Positions 23,224 to 35,560 are shown, counted from the stretch's first letter. The stretch: DNA of 64,000 nucleotides from Perca fluviatilis (GCF_010015445.1 NC_053114.1:32754079-32818078); one strand, 5' to 3'. The notes: a model not told the origin generated them from the sequence alone. Translations and numbers: made by a program.

Positions 23224-24249
23224 CAGGAGAAAGAGAAGTCATCAGTTGATCACGTATCAGCAATGGCAGATCTGGCTCTTTTAGAAGACCTCTATGCGCC
23301 GGTCTGCAACATTGTTTTAGCCTGTAGGGTTCTGCACATCGCACAGGAAGACACGGTGCCATAAATGTAGCGATGGAGCCAGATGACCCGATGCCCAGAG
23401 AGCAGTGTCCAGCCCCAACTGGGGGCTATACGAAGGAGACAGGATATTATTCCTCACTTTTAAAAGGTAGCCTATAGTGTTATGTTTGGCAATGATATTC
23501 AATACAGGAAACATGACGATGCACAACATTTTTATTTATTCTTCAGGTTTTTGTTAATCTTTGAAGTGAATGATTTATTTCTGCCATTGACCGAGTTATT
23601 TCGGCTTGTTTTTCCAGCCCCTGTGCTGTCGTGAGCAGAACGGGTCCTGGGTGGTCCAAGCACGGGGGCGGAGGACACGCGCTCTCCCTCAGCTGTTGCC
23701 TCGTTCTGACTCATGAAAAAACAGGGATTAAATAAAAGACACTGCATAAACTCCGCTACCGTGTGTTTATTTAATTATAGGTACACCTACATGTAGGCCT
23801 AATAGATTGCAATAGAAGCCTATTACTATTAGGACTATAGAAAAATGTGTCAAGGATGTAGACATTAAATAGGCTAAACTTCAGCTGGAGTCCGATTTAC
23901 TACGGCAACAAGTTGACCGCATCAGTGATCTCCTTCCATTCCGAATTCTTTCTACAGCCTTTAATACCAGTTTTCAGGCTGACAAATAGTACACACGTTA
24001 GTGCAAATGAATCTGAGATATCATGGTTTCAATCTCCACCTCTGAAAAGTGCCGCTTCTCAGCCGGATTACGTCTCGCCATGTCGTAAATTGTAGGGGCG
24101 AGGCCTCAAAACCGAGAATATATTGGGGCGTGATATTTAAATGACGATCGTTTCCAGCCGCCGCATTTATCAATGTACGACCATTCTTACGCTCTGATTG
24201 GTGTGATACGAACTTTTCATGAATCCCACGTGAAGCCTGTCGTAAAACG
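23224..24249 (-). mobile_element. Harbinger-like element copy A, inverted, lacking one terminus
   Basis: In reverse orientation this copy matches the element at 24258-25551 for about 1 kb, with many substitutions and small indels. On the minus strand it contains a decayed frame starting at the ATG at 24080-24082 (MARRNPAEKRHFS), with later WKEITDAV-like codons. This resembles the Myb/SANT-like protein of PIF/Harbinger elements. It lacks the terminal GGCCCTCATTTATCAA. Only 8 bp separates it from copy B, so the pair forms a head-to-head palindrome. Confidence 0.65.
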
Positions 24250-24257
24250 ATGAGGGT

Positions 24258-25551
24258 GGCCCTCATTTATCAACCTAACGTAGAAACCAGCGCAGATATG
24301 AGCGCAGAAATCGTCTTACGACAGCTGGCTTCACGTGGGATTCATGAAAAGTTCGTATCACACCAATCAGAGCGTAAGAATGGTCGTACATTGATAAATG
24401 CAGCGGCTGGAAACGATCGTAATTTAAATACCACGCGCCCCAATATATTCTCGGTTTTGAGGCCTCGCCCCTGCAATTTACGACATGGCGAGACGTAATC
24501 CGGCTGAGAAGCGGCACTTTTCCATATGTCAATGCACTTTTCAGAGGTGGCGACTGAAACCCTGATATCTCAGATTCATTTGCACTAACGTGTGTACTAT
24601 TTGTCAGCCTGAAAACTGTAATTATAGGCTGTAGAAAGAATGCGGAATGGAAAGAGATCACTGATGCGGTCAACAGTGTTGCCCTAGTAAATCGGACTCC
24701 AGCTGAAGTTTATTTAATTTATACATGCTTGACATATGTATTCTAGTCCTAATTATAGGCTTCTATTGCAATCTCTTAGGCCTACATGTAGGTATACTTA
24801 ATATATTTAAATAAACACACGGTAGCGGTCCGGAGTTTATGCAGTGTCTTTTATTTTACTCGTGTTTTTTCATGAGTCAGAACGAGGCAACAGCTGAGGG
24901 AGAGCGCGCGTGTCCTCCGCCCCCGTGCTGGACCACCACCTGCGACCCTGTCTCCTGAGCGCAAGGGGCTGGAAAACAAGCCGAATAACTTCGGTCAATG
25001 GCAGAAATAAATCATTCACTTCAAAGATTAACAAAACCTGAAGAAATAAATAAAAATGTTGTGCATCGTCATGTTTCCTGTATTGAATATCATTGCCTAA
25101 CATAACTAGGGCCGCTACCAACGGGGAGGAATAATATCCTGTCTCATTTGTATAGCCCCCAGTTGGGGTGGGCTGGACACTGCTCTCTGGGCATCGGGCT
25201 CATCTGGCATCGACATTTATGGCACCGTATTCCGGCGCGATGTTGTGCAGAACCCACGGAGGCTAAAACAATGTTGCAGACCGGCGCCAGAGGTCTTCTA
25301 AAGAGAGCCAGATCTGCCATTGCTGATAAGTGATCAACTGATAACTTCTACTTCTCCTGTTCGATTATATGGCTGCACCGCGAGTCCACACTGACTCCAA
25401 AACTTGCGTACACGAATTCAGACCAGACGTGAGATTTTTTCGCAGCCTACGCTCACGTTCAAATTGATAAATGCCGAGCTTTGCGTAGGAATCGGCGTAC
25501 GCCCGTCCTACGCCTGTTTTAGGTCGTACGCACGTTTCATAAATGAGGGCC
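24258..25551 (+). mobile_element. Harbinger-like element copy B with decayed Myb/SANT gene
   Basis: Inverted termini are GGCCCTCATTTATCAA at the left and, reverse complemented, GGCCCTCATTTATGAA at the right. The subterminal sequence has tacgacc/cgtacg motifs common in Harbinger elements. From the ATG at 24485 the reading MARRNPAEKRHFS, and further on EWKEITDAVNSVALVNRTPA in broken frames, resembles a Myb/SANT-like DNA-binding protein. Stops and frameshifts make it non-functional. No transposase was found. Confidence 0.7.
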
Positions 25552-25581
25552 AATGTCTGCCAACAGAGTTTCTGGTAACCT

Positions 25582-27005
25582 GGGGCCTCATGTATAAAAG
25601 ACTGCGCAGCTTTCATACCAGAAGATGGCGTACGGCCAAAACTTGAAAAGTACCTACGCACAGAAATATTCACATGTATAAAACCAGTCGTACGCCAAGT
25701 CCTGCGCACCTTCCCTTTATACATGACAATCCACGTGAAATTGAGCGCACATGAATGAGTGACTGACCCCGCCTTGCCTCCTCCCATAAATGAATATGGA
25801 AATTACTATAAATGCGCCCCCGACGTCATTCTTTGTCCAATCACAACGGGTTATCCCGCTGCAGACGAAAAAAAAGAAGAAAAACTTCACTGACTGAGGT
25901 TGAGGTGCTGATCGCAGAGGTGGAGGCGAGAAAAAAATGTTCTGTTTGGAGGTTTGTCATCTTGGATAAGCAATAAAAGAAAACGCCCAGAATGGCAAAT
26001 GGTAACCCGGCGGTGAATGCACCGAACCATGGCAGAATAATAAAAAATAATAAGTTTAATGTCGAAGTGGAAAGCAAGAGAATAGTGGCAGCGCCACACC
26101 ACTTACAGAACAACATACATCTCAGTGTCAGTCCAAATTACGCATAATAAGCAGTTTGAACTCACTGATGTAATGCCATTTATTTTATTTATTAAGTGTT
26201 AGTAGCTAAGTGAAACTGAGTCCAGCGCGAGGGAGACCTGACTCAGAGGAGGAGATGTTAGTGAGGCCAGCATCTCCACGGCAGGTAACGTGTGCACAGA
26301 TCCGCTGTGCCACGCATGGATGAAATAATGAAATAGTAAATAGGACTACAGTAACAGAAATATGTGCAGAATTAAGACAGTCAAGACGGCCCATTGTTTG
26401 GTGGACCGGGTACACCTTGTTCACTTTATAGCCTACAAATCATCCACGGGATTAATGACGCATCACATGAGTTAGTCCCCCCGACACAGCGTTTGTTCCT
26501 GGGGAGATGGAGCCTCGCGTCCCGCCTCCTGTGCGCTATGGATGTCTGAGCCTCAGCAACTAAAGACTCACAGACACTATTGCATTTTCCGTGTAACTTT
26601 CCGCGAGTAAGATATTTCATCTATGGGAAATACAGAGGATGACTGAAAGTATTTCCTAAGTGGATTTATCAATCATTTTCCGTCCTCATGTTTAACAGAG
26701 ATTAAGTAGCCTGCGAATTAAACAGTTGTGTGAAAGATGTGAAACATTATCCACATAAATTATTTTTTTCATAGACAACGTTACAGACGTATGCCAGTAA
26801 CTGTAGTGGAAACTTTATTTTGTAATGTTTAGTGATTTTCGGCACTTTTCAGTTAGAATTCGCTACAGTTACAGAGCCAGAAAAGACTTTGCTGACGGCC
26901 CGCACATTCTCACGTCAAGTACATTTTTTATACATCACAAAGTGACCGTGAAAACCAGCGTACGCAAGCTTTTCGTGCGTACGCAACGTTTATACATGAG
27001 GCCCC
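25582..27005 (+). mobile_element. Second Harbinger-like element with near-perfect TIRs
   Basis: The ends GGGGCCTCATGTATAAA and TTTATACATGAGGCCCC are inverted repeats, followed by shared AAGCKTGCG/TACGC motifs. At about 25868-26100 the plus strand encodes, with a frameshift, TSLTEVEVLIAEVEARK and then KRKRPEWQMVT-like sequence, matching the Myb/SANT-like protein of fish Harbinger elements. Flanking CCTGG repeats leave the target-site duplication ambiguous. No transposase was seen. Confidence 0.72.
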
Positions 27006-28370
27006 TGGTATTGTGTTATAGGCTAGCTATTATAGATTATTGTATACAAAACACATTTTCTCATACTCCCAAGTCTTTTCCTGCTGAATCTCCTGTAGCC
27101 AAAACTTGATTTCGGTGTTCTTTACCTCTTCACCTCTCAAGGTAGTCTAGTCTGGATCGATATTTTAACCTTAATTGCCACTAGAAACTGAAGTATTGAA
27201 ATTGAAAGTCTCACATCTGAGAGCAGTGCAGAATCAACGTCAATGTATAGGCTACTTTAAAATGTACTTTGAAATTACAGCTGCAAGAGGAATTCGTAAA
27301 TAACTTGAATAAGCTATATGGAGCACTAGCATTGATAACACAAAATACTAGTGAAAGCTAAAATTAATGGAGGAAATTGGGTTGTATATTAGATTTTTTT
27401 TAAATATAGTGTCCTGTGCTCAGAAATAATTCTGACTGCATTGGTGAAAAGGCAAGTGTTGTTAATGATTAACTATTTAAATGGTTGACATCTATACAAT
27501 AGATCGGGTTGACAGCGAGTCCAAAGTTAAGGTGTGTGGGAGCATTGTTACACTGCATTTGCAAAGGTTGTTGGGGGAGAATGAGGATAGTAAGGGACAA
27601 GAAGGACACTAGCTTAGCTTTTTATCTTCCATCTCAGAAATACTGGCTATATATATGTAATATATGTATCATGAAAAAAGGTATTCCATTGTGCTGAATA
27701 AAGTTTATTTGTCAAGCACAGGTGGTTATAGGATGTGTCTGGTGATGGCGATAACCTGGGAAAAAGAGAAAGACATAGCATGCTTTGAGGAGGAATAAGA
27801 AGTGATTTAATGTATTTATTATATTGAATTGTGGATTATTGCAGAAAGACACAGTGACTGTTGATCAGCAGCTACAGTCTCTTCCTGGAAAGCTGGATAC
27901 AGTTTTTAAGCCATGCCAGAGCAGAGGGTGGCAGTAATGCACAGGATTATGGATCTGAACCATTACAAAATTACAAAAAGTAGGAGCAGATTCCTCCAGA
28001 AATAGGAAAATTGAGGTTTGGTCAGCGCTTTGTAGAAAGTAACCATAAAAGGCCTTTGACTTTTTTTATTGCCATGCAGTGACTGAAGTTAATCATTCCA
28101 CGGCAATCACATAAACAATGTACTTACATTATTCCTGACTTGTTACATATAAGTAATAAAGTTCATGGTCACAGAACAGAAACAGAAAGTTCTTTGGAAT
28201 AACAGTTGTCTACAGTATATTGAATAGCTTTCGGTGCCTGTCCTTTCGGTTCCTGTCTCTGAATAGAACTGAACTGAATCTGAACTGTTAGAAACGTGTT
28301 TACTGTTCAATTTATCCATCGAGGGAAGTGAAGACTTGCTTGTACAGCACTTTGTTTTTCTTTTCATGCA
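27006..28370. other. Intergenic, nothing recognised
   Basis: No coding similarity or definable repeat was found. It could hold 5' non-coding exons of the receptor gene at 28401, because that gene has an acceptor-like CATGCAG just upstream of its ATG (about 28371). Confidence 0.5.
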
Positions 28371-28400
28371 GACGCCACTGTCAGCACATACACTTTTGCC

Positions 28401-29423
28401 ATGAACCACTCAGTTGAGCAGTTGCCTTCAGAGGAAATGGCCCCTGAGGAGTTTGACGGTGGGACAGCAGTGGCTTGTGTGATCCTGGGCCTGTCTTTCC
28501 TGGTAGGAGCTCCGGGGAACTTGCTGGTGATCTGGACTATCCTGAGACACGTCAAGCAGCGTTCCCACACTGTGGTGCTCATCCTGCACCTGGCTGCTGC
28601 AGACCTGCTGGTTCTCATCACCCTGCCTCTGTGGATCTACTCCCTGGTACACACCTGGGTGTTTGGAGAGGCCTTCTGCAAGGTCTTGGTGTACATTATC
28701 AGTGTATGCATGTTCAGCAGCATCTTCTTCATCACCCTTATGAGTGTGGAACGCTATTTAGCCATCTGTCACCCATTTGTGATTATGCGCTGGAAGACCA
28801 AGAGCGTTATGAACAGATGTCTTGTACTTTTGTGGCTCCTTGCTCTGCTTCTAGGAGTGCCTGACGTACTGACCAAGCTTTCGAATGAAAGCGATGGAAC
28901 TGAGCAGTGTTTTATCAAGGAATACAGCTCTGTGACCCAAGTGATCATCTTGTTATGTCTGGAGTCCTTGGGGGGCTTTGTCGTTCCTTTTATCATTCTT
29001 AGTATCTGTTACTGTCTAGTAGCTGCGCAGCTCAGGAAAATGAGTTTCATCAACAAACAGAAATCCATGGTTCTTGTGCACGCTGTGGTTCTAGCCTTCA
29101 CACTGTGCTGGTTGCCTTACCATATCATCAACATTACTGATCTGGTTTGCATCCTGAGACAGTTTGCATCTGGCAAAGAACATGAATGTGTTCCGAAGAG
29201 TGTTGTCTTTAGCTCTGGTGCCCTTGTTTTCATCAGCAGTTCAGTGAATCCTGTGTTATACGCCCTCTTTGCGAGGAGCTTACGAGGGAGTCTGGAAGAG
29301 TCCCGACTGGTCAGGCTGTTCCAGGAAATGGCCACTCACACCATCAAACTCAGGGAGCTGGTAGTACAACAGCAGACTGGCCAGATGGCAGCAAATACAC
29401 AGGTAGAGCTGATGTCTGACTGA
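28401..29423 (+). CDS. Leukotriene B4 receptor-like GPCR, copy 1
   Basis: A single coding exon encodes a 340-aa rhodopsin-class receptor with seven hydrophobic segments. TM1 carries GNLLVIW (N1.50 motif), and TM2 has LAAADLLVL. A cysteine in the first extracellular loop region (FGEAFC) pairs with one in loop 2 (EQCFIKEY). TM3 ends in ERYLAICHPF (a DRY variant), TM6 has CWLPYHI, and TM7 has NPVLY. The tail is RSLRGSLEESRLVRLFQEMA. The overall pattern is closest to BLT1/LTB4R-type chemoattractant receptors, which couple to Gi and guide leukocytes to LTB4; the ligand here is inferred. A likely acceptor (TTTTCATGCAG) precedes the ATG by about 30 bp, implying a 5' non-coding exon. Chemokine-like receptors are the alternative call. 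Confidence 0.8.
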   Translation: MNHSVEQLPSEEMAPEEFDGGTAVACVILGLSFLVGAPGNLLVIWTILRHVKQRSHTVVLILHLAAADLLVLITLPLWIYSLVHTWVFGEAFCKVLVYIISVCMFSSIFFITLMSVERYLAICHPFVIMRWKTKSVMNRCLVLLWLLALLLGVPDVLTKLSNESDGTEQCFIKEYSSVTQVIILLCLESLGGFVVPFIILSICYCLVAAQLRKMSFINKQKSMVLVHAVVLAFTLCWLPYHIINITDLVCILRQFASGKEHECVPKSVVFSSGALVFISSSVNPVLYALFARSLRGSLEESRLVRLFQEMATHTIKLRELVVQQQTGQMAANTQVELMSD

Positions 29424-30372
29424 AAAATACTAAATCCCTTAAACTGTGATGCAAGGGAAATGTGATATTTGTTTTCTGCAGTGAATTAAGGGACTATACT
29501 TTACTATTAAGGCCTATATATGAGCTAAGGTTTTGAAAGCCTGTACGTTATATGTAAATAGTGCTGACAATGGTTATGTGTTCATGTGATTCATATCATT
29601 AGCACATACCATATACCCTCCTATCTTTGTTTCACATATACCCTTGGATGTCAATGCAAACACATGAGCGCAGTCTTTACATGTTTCTTGCTGTTGATGA
29701 TAAGTTCTTGCCTTATAGTTTAAAAATTTTAAAACTTTATAACTTGATACACTCCAGTATTGTGTAATGTTTTGTGTATTACAATTAATGAGGTGTCTGT
29801 TTTCTGAATTGAAAAAATGAAATACCTCTAGATCAATGTTCTTGGAAACTGCAACAATAATTACATTTTTGTTGATAATTAAAACTTTCTCTCTGATTTT
29901 AATTCAATGCAGAACTTGATTAATTTTCTTGCTTATTGAACGTGAAGCAATTATTTCCCATGACACTCACAGATATAGTCAATATTTTATCAAGAATGTA
30001 ATTGGCCAAACCAATTTTGCTTTCATTTAACTCAAATACTCACTCACACATAACTGGAAAAGCTATGAGTCACATCATTTCAGGGAATCCGTCCAAAAAC
30101 ATGAAGCCTGTCTGATACACTTCTCTCATTATTCAGACTCTTATTGTCAGGCAAAGGGTCTCCTCCTTGTGGAACAAAATGTCATCAGGCCAGTTTCTTA
30201 AAGTGCTCCTTTACATAACAGACCTGTATCCATCATATTAGTTAAATCAAACTGTGAAACACATGGTTATCTACAGTAGGACATATTTTTTATACAGTTT
30301 AATGTTACGACAAGCAAGGTTTTGCTTCATTGAAAGAATTCACATATTTTGTTGTTTTCCATCTAATTAGAT

Positions 30373-30426
<54 letters not shown>

Positions 30427-30700
30427 TGGAAGTTTCATAAACTTAGTCCTCATACAGATCCATAGAGTTGCTCCGACATTTATTGTCATTTTTGAGATGA
30501 CTTTAATTTCTATTTGTAGATTTTTCTTTCACTTATTTGAAACTCCTTTACTTTTAATCCATGGACCTATGACGAATGCATGAATCACCTCTCTGTGTCT
30601 CAAATAGCCATGTGAGGAACCTCCTTTCCTGTGCTGTCCATTCTTAAAGGGAAGTGAAGACTTTCTTGTTCAGCACTTAGTTTTTTTCTTTTCGTGCAGA
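29424..30700. other. Spacer between the two receptor genes
   Basis: AT-rich, with an (AT)n microsatellite at about 30376-30424. It contains the 3' UTR of copy 1 and upstream sequence of copy 2. No other gene was seen. Confidence 0.6.
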
Positions 30701-30728
30701 CGCCACCGTCAGCACATACACTTGCAGC

Positions 30729-31781
30729 ATGAACAACTCAACTGAGCTGTCTTCCTCAGAGGAAATTGCCATGGCCCCTGAGGAGTTTGACGGTGGGACA
30801 GCAGTGGCCTGTGTGATCCTGGGCCTGTCCTTCCTTGTAGGAGCTCCGGGGAACCTGCTGGTGATCTGGACTATCCTGAGACACGTCAAGCAGCGTTCCC
30901 ACACTGTGGTGCTCATCCTGCACCTGGCTGCTGCAGACCTGCTGGTTCTCATCACCCTGCCTCTGTGGATCTACTCCCTGGCCCACCACTGGGTGTTTGG
31001 AGAAGCCTCCTGCAAAGCCATGGTGTTCATGATCAACGCCTGTATGTATAGCAGCGTTTTCCTCATTACCCTCATGAGTGTGGAACGCTTTGTGGCTGTG
31101 CGCCACCCCTTTGCCTCAGCTGGCTGGAAAAGGAAAAAAGCTTTAAATAAAGTTCTCCTAGCTCTGTGGACTGCAGCATTCGTGTTCAGCATACCAGTCA
31201 TCCCAACTCAGGTTGTAGAGAAGGATGCTGGTGAGGAGCACTGTCTGTACCGGTTGTACACTTCTGTGACCCAGGAGCTGGTGTGTGTGCTGCTAGAAAC
31301 ACTGCTGGGCTACATATTACCCTTCACCATCCTCGTGGTCTGCTATGGCTGCCTGTGCAGCCGGATTACTCAGATGAGCTTCAAGTCCAAGCGCAAGTCC
31401 ACAGTGCTGATTGCCAGTGTAGTGGTAGTGTTTGCCATTTGTTGGACGCCTCATCATATAGGAAATGTCCTCTCACTCATCATCCTGGCCACTGAAAACT
31501 CCCTCCCGGACGCAGCAAAGAATCTGGAGAGCGTCAGGAGCACCATGGCTTTCATCGCTGGAGCCATGGTCTTCATCAGCAGCACTGTTAACCCCATCCT
31601 CTACATGTTTTACGCTCGCTTCTTAACTACACAAAAATTTTTAAACACGAGCCCCCCCCAACACACCCCACAAAAAACCCCCCCCCCCACCCCCCCCCTC
31701 ACACCCCAGGTGAGGGCAATAAAGAGTTGTCCTTTGTGTCCAAGAGACAGAGCATTCAGACTAACAGTTCTCAGTGTGTGA
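30729..31781 (+). CDS. Leukotriene B4 receptor-like GPCR, copy 2 (C-terminus suspect)
   Basis: This tandem duplicate of the gene at 28401 has the same upstream acceptor and leader sequence. Residues through TM2 are almost identical to copy 1; from TM3 on it diverges (ERFVAVRHPF, CWTPHHIGNV, NPILYMFYAR). As read, the frame runs 350 codons, but its last about 45 residues come from a poly-C-rich stretch (31641-31710) that looks corrupted. In another frame, 31712-31813 encodes EGNKELSFVSKRQSIQTNSS and ends QMDIK-stop. That is a far more receptor-like, serine-rich tail and is probably the true C-terminus. AATAAA overlaps this alternative stop. Class A GPCR identity is firm; the ligand is inferred. 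Confidence 0.78.
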   Translation: MNNSTELSSSEEIAMAPEEFDGGTAVACVILGLSFLVGAPGNLLVIWTILRHVKQRSHTVVLILHLAAADLLVLITLPLWIYSLAHHWVFGEASCKAMVFMINACMYSSVFLITLMSVERFVAVRHPFASAGWKRKKALNKVLLALWTAAFVFSIPVIPTQVVEKDAGEEHCLYRLYTSVTQELVCVLLETLLGYILPFTILVVCYGCLCSRITQMSFKSKRKSTVLIASVVVVFAICWTPHHIGNVLSLIILATENSLPDAAKNLESVRSTMAFIAGAMVFISSTVNPILYMFYARFLTTQKFLNTSPPQHTPQKTPPPTPPLTPQVRAIKSCPLCPRDRAFRLTVLSV

Positions 31782-31813
31782 CTGAGTCAAAAGACCAAAT
31801 GGACATTAAATAA

Positions 31814-34224
31814 AAATGTGTAAAAATAATCCTGATAATGAACATGTATGTATTGTCTGTGCTGTGTGTAAATATCCATGTGTATACTGTATGTATTTTG
31901 AAATGAAGGAAATGGTGCCTAAAAAATGAAACTCATTTTGTGTGAAATTACAACACAGAAAAACAAGAAGTCTTTATCTGTGCAATACTTGTCCAATTCT
32001 GTAAATTACCTGTTTTACATGCAATAGTTTTTGTATTATGTTTCTTTTTTTGAATGGTGACCATATATTTATAAATATGTTATATTATGTATTCCATATC
32101 GTATTCGTAAATAGCACAATAAATAAGTATACATACATTAAACATTTCGCAATCTAAAGATTTTTATTTTATTATATAATCTAGTTGATGTCAACAAATG
32201 GACGTAGTAGTGATTATGTTTTTGATTCTGTGTACAATTTTTTTTAAATTGTCAGTAGGTGTGGGAACAGAACACATTAGATGTTCATCTGGTAATCCTG
32301 TTAGCCACTTTTTTTTCTTTCTTTTTTTACGCTTTTTGCCACAGAGTGCCAAATATTTTACTCACAGCTATGGCTGGTCTTAATTAGAGTTTGAGAACTT
32401 TTCAATCTTGCTGTGTCGTTCTTTGTCGGGAAACTGTAACATCTCTGATACAGTCTAATTAGGAACTCATGTAACAAAACTGTTGTTCAATTCACCTAAT
32501 GAGTTTTCTTTTGGAAAAATGTTTTTCTCTCGTGACAAGTTAGCTAACAATTGTCGTGACATCCCACTACAGACAACAACCAGTCCTTCAACTTCCTCTC
32601 AATGAAAAGATTGCAAAATGTAAAACTTCATGTTCCCTTTGTCGAGCAGCAAAAAGCGGAATCATTCCATAATGTTGGTCACAGTCTTAGAAAATTCAAA
32701 CCTGCACTTTTAGATGAGAGCGTTCAGTGTTATCCTATTTCCTGATAATTTCAGAATGCATATGTCAGTCAGATAATTATAATATGCTTGTATCATAGCA
32801 TATTAAGTTTATTTGTTGCCAAAACTGCAGTAGCCTACACAAAACATGTTCCAACCAACTGAGACAACCAGTAGATGGCAGTGGCAGTGTTTTTTTATTT
32901 TTATTTTTTTTATTTTGACATAATTGCGTTTTTAGATTTCTTTATTAAAAAGGGACAACGCACATTAATCAACATGAGTACAAGGTCCAACATGTAAATG
33001 TGCCAGATTTAGCCATACAGACTAATTTCCATCTGCAGTCCCTAGCATGTTGATGGCTTAAAAATAATATTATAAGATATAATATTTTTATCTCACTATC
33101 CCATCATATGTTTTTATCCAGGGAATGGTCATGATGAGATTTTCTTTTTCAGCGTTGCCTTGCTTCATACTCCTTACAAACAAGTATGCCTGTGTTGACA
33201 CAGTGGAAAATGGAAGGAACCAAGCAGGAGACATCCTTTCTATACATTTACAACTTTGAACAAATTAAGAAAAGAGAAGTAGAAATCTAACTTGGTAATA
33301 CTGACTTCACTTTGATAGGACTTAAAACTGTTTGACATTTCATATTAATGATTTTACCGTGGGGTGACATTTGTATGTTGTGTTAAATGAGGTGGCTCAT
33401 TGTGATAATGATTTGAACTGAGAACTGAATAAACCCAGTGTGACGCGTCACCTTTAAATATTAGTGAGTCAGGATTATTTTAACTGTGACAGTGGGAAAT
33501 TGCAGAGTGTGTGACAAAAAAAAAAACATGTCAGACGAATTCACACACGATAACATAGCAGACTCTGAGACGCTAGACCTTTTCTTATGGAATGAGGAAG
33601 CAACGTGGACAACATCAGCAGTGTGGTTTGTGCCTGATGTACCCATTGCCTTTCATTATGAGTAAACGTTTAACAATATGCCTGTACTGTACTTTTTGAT
33701 TGAATCAACACTTTGGCCTTTATCATCTGAATGTTATTTATGCTTTGTTAAATTATAAAATATTGATGAATAATTAGCTACAAAAGATTAAAAAAAAAGA
33801 ATGTAGGCACAGATCCTTGGTATTTAACTTAATGTAAATTGATCAGTTTTTGCCCTAAAAAACCTGCCTCATATGAGCAATCACATATCCTACTGTATAT
33901 AATGTAATCCCTTTCAATGGAACCCATACCCACCCTATAGCTAAAAGTACACCACAGGATGAAACCTGCCACTGGGATAACTGAGTCATGAATCTTGGCT
34001 ATCCCTAAAGTTCACTGAGAAGTACCTGAAGACCTGCAAGCACCTTGCACCACATGATACTACCGCTGACACCAAGCAAAGTTACTTTCTGGATACGGTG
34101 GTGGGTCCTACAGGTTGCCTTCTTACACCTGCTGAAACAAAAGCTCAACGTGCCATTTTGGTGACACATATAGATGGCATGTATAAGCACGCCTCTTATG
34201 TGATGTCATGAAGATAAATGTTCT

Positions 34225-34267
<43 letters not shown>

Positions 34268-35560
34268 GGGGAATTTCATTATGTGTCTAGGGTTTCAGCT
34301 GAAGTGTTTCCCAAGTTGTCTAAACTGGTGCAACTAATCAGACTGGTTCAGCTAAAAAGAATAATTTCACATGAGGAAGGAGAAACTGAGAATTACTCCT
34401 GAGATTGGGGGATTTAAATAAGCGAAAGGAGTTGAAGAGGCAAAAAGCCTTGAATTCACAACAGTCTACTGGCCCATAGCAAGCAAGATGGGAGTGTCAC
34501 GAGCAACAAAACATGGCATTCTGGGAACCAGGCCAAAGATTGGGTGAAAACTCCAGGAGGCCAGTAAGGACCTGTGAAGTTTTTAAAAACTCTATTGTAT
34601 GTTGTTGCTCTTTTAAAGTGCAAGATTTTATTTCAATATGAAAGCTGCTCGTAGATGAAAGTATAACTACACAAAAGAGTGTGAGTCTTCATACTGTATG
34701 TGTGACCAGAAAAAGAAAAAAGAATGCACAGTGACAGTAAGTTATTCCATATCACAATGGGAGTGTGAAGCAGCATGCTGCAGCATTGCTTTTTAGAGGA
34801 TGAATAAAGATGACAGGTTGAAAACATGTAAGAAACAATAAATAATATGCTACTTTCCATCATGTACAGGCTGATTCCATTGTTCTTTATTTGTTCCCTC
34901 TGCCTCTTTATTTGAATGTCTGTCTGCGTGTTGGTTTATTTTCTCCTTTCTTCCTTTCCTCCTGTCTTTCCTGCATTCCCTTTTACCTTTACCATACCAA
35001 GTAATCATAAATGAGGGCAAATCTTCATAATGATGGCACTATAGCAATCATAACTTCAAACATAGTGAATATTGGCGTGATATGGTGCAGGTGTAGCTTG
35101 TTTGCATTTGTATAACATCAGTGAAAACTAAATAAAAGAAATAGTTTGTTTCCAACTCTTTTCTACCAGAGTAGCAGTTTAGAATGCAAAAAAGTAGCAA
35201 TTTGCAGCACACTGCATTGAATAAGCCAGAGGCTTATATAAAATGTGTGTTCTAAATGTTATTTTAATGTTGAATCAGCCTTGTTGCAGTAAAACACTGC
35301 TACTGCTCACATTTTGGAGCCTATTATTTGATGCACATGTATTATCAGCACAAGTACAAAACAAATGTTAATGAAAAATAATAAAACTTTTAAAACACAA
35401 ACATCCAAAAGTTGCTCTAGGTTTTGCAGGTTGTTCTGCATTTAGCACTGTTCATTTACGCTTTACTATCAAACATGCCTCATGGAGGTACAGCACTGTT
35501 TTGTCATACTACTTCCTGATTCAAATGATCTGACCAATAGGATTACAGCAATCACCCCAG
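31814..35560. other. Intergenic between receptor copy 2 and esrp2
   Basis: AT-rich. It holds a LINE-tail-like segment near 32935-33060 (TTTATTAAAAAGGGACAACG), a (TTG)n tract at 34224-34267, and an unrecognised open stretch at 33988-34210. No gene could be supported. Confidence 0.5.
34224..34267. repeat. (TTG)n microsatellite
   Basis: About 14 uninterrupted TTG units, which give the poly-Cys frame on the plus strand. Confidence 0.93.

Noticed and set aside
25841..26116. Minus-strand hydrophobic 91-codon frame resembling a membrane protein
   Set aside because: It lies antisense to a decayed Myb/SANT-like segment of a Harbinger element; hydrophobicity comes from the complement of Lys/Glu codons.
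28475..28864. Second plus-strand frame inside receptor copy 1
   Set aside because: An overlapping out-of-frame shadow of a clear GPCR coding sequence; a similar shadow occurs in copy 2.
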